From Clostridia bacterium (GTDB lineage: Bacteria; Bacillota_A; Clostridia; Oscillospirales; CAG-272): 7,290 nucleotides of DNA. Position numbers and translations under genes: made by a program. Where the stretch lies: contig JAFXHW010000145.1 in assembly GCA_017533545.1 (NCBI GenBank), forward strand, positions 1 to 7,290. The letters are read 5' to 3'. Below the pieces are notes generated by a model. It did not search any database. It had not been told where the DNA came from and worked only from the letters and a program-made list of their open reading frames with translations. Below are positions 7,274 through 7,290 of the stretch, piece after piece. The stretch's first letter is position 1. Each line of letters starts with the position of its first letter.

Positions 7274-7282
7274 CAATTTGTT
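7272..7282 (-). promoter_or_regulatory. Candidate operator palindrome overlapping the -35 box
   Basis: AACAA-A-TTGTT is a perfect 5-bp inverted repeat around one base. Its right half includes the first two bases of the -35 box, so a bound protein would compete with RNA polymerase. The regulator is not encoded in the window, and the palindrome is short enough to occur by chance. Confidence 0.3.
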
Positions 7283-7290
7283 AGCTGTAA

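Noticed and set aside
1..7290. CRISPR arrays, insertion sequences, tRNA or rRNA genes, riboswitches
   Set aside because: I looked for spaced direct repeats, transposase motifs and terminal repeats, and for RNA gene or riboswitch-like elements in the two spacers, and saw none. Almost all the window is accounted for by four genes.

Overview
The window looks like chromosomal DNA from an anaerobic, low-to-moderate GC Gram-positive bacterium, most likely a gut or rumen Clostridia (Oscillospiraceae/Lachnospiraceae type). The reasons are near-consensus sigma-A promoters with TG-extended -10 boxes, purine-rich ribosome binding sites (AAGGAG, GGAGG) at short spacing, very AT-rich intergenic DNA beside more balanced genes, and cysteine-rich enzymes without secretion signals. 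The taxon is inferred from these style features, not from a marker gene.

All genes lie on the minus strand, so transcription runs from high to low coordinates. At the right end (about 7159-7290) there is a strong promoter with several candidate operator sequences. It drives three closely spaced genes: a 657-residue TIM-barrel protein related to GH42 (5185-7158), an 812-residue GH95-type alpha-L-fucosidase (2703-5141) and a 689-residue GH36-like clan GH-D alpha-galactosidase (606-2675). The gaps are 43 and 27 bases with no internal promoter or terminator visible, so I read them as one operon. A 136-base AT-rich spacer (470-605) holds a second, similarly built promoter. The fourth gene (1-469) runs off the left edge and encodes a membrane-anchored or secreted acidic protein of unknown function.

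None of the three enzymes has a signal peptide or membrane segment, so they probably act in the cytoplasm on imported oligosaccharides. A fucosidase, an alpha-galactosidase and a putative beta-glycosidase together could dismantle a fucosylated, alpha-galactosylated glycan such as a blood-group-B/H-like mucin fragment or a plant side chain. This is inference: no transporter or regulator gene lies in the window.

The points most worth a second look are catalytic. The GH42-like protein keeps the cysteine zinc cluster of GH42 but has Asp-Asp-Asp where GH42 has its Asn-Glu acid/base. The GH95 protein keeps the general acid and the key Asn-Leu-Asn-type position but has Asp for one conserved Asn and Glu for the conserved activating Asp. 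I found no CRISPR array, mobile element, tRNA or rRNA, and no clearly novel multi-gene system beyond this unusual glycosidase operon. No gene-free stretch exceeds 300 bases.
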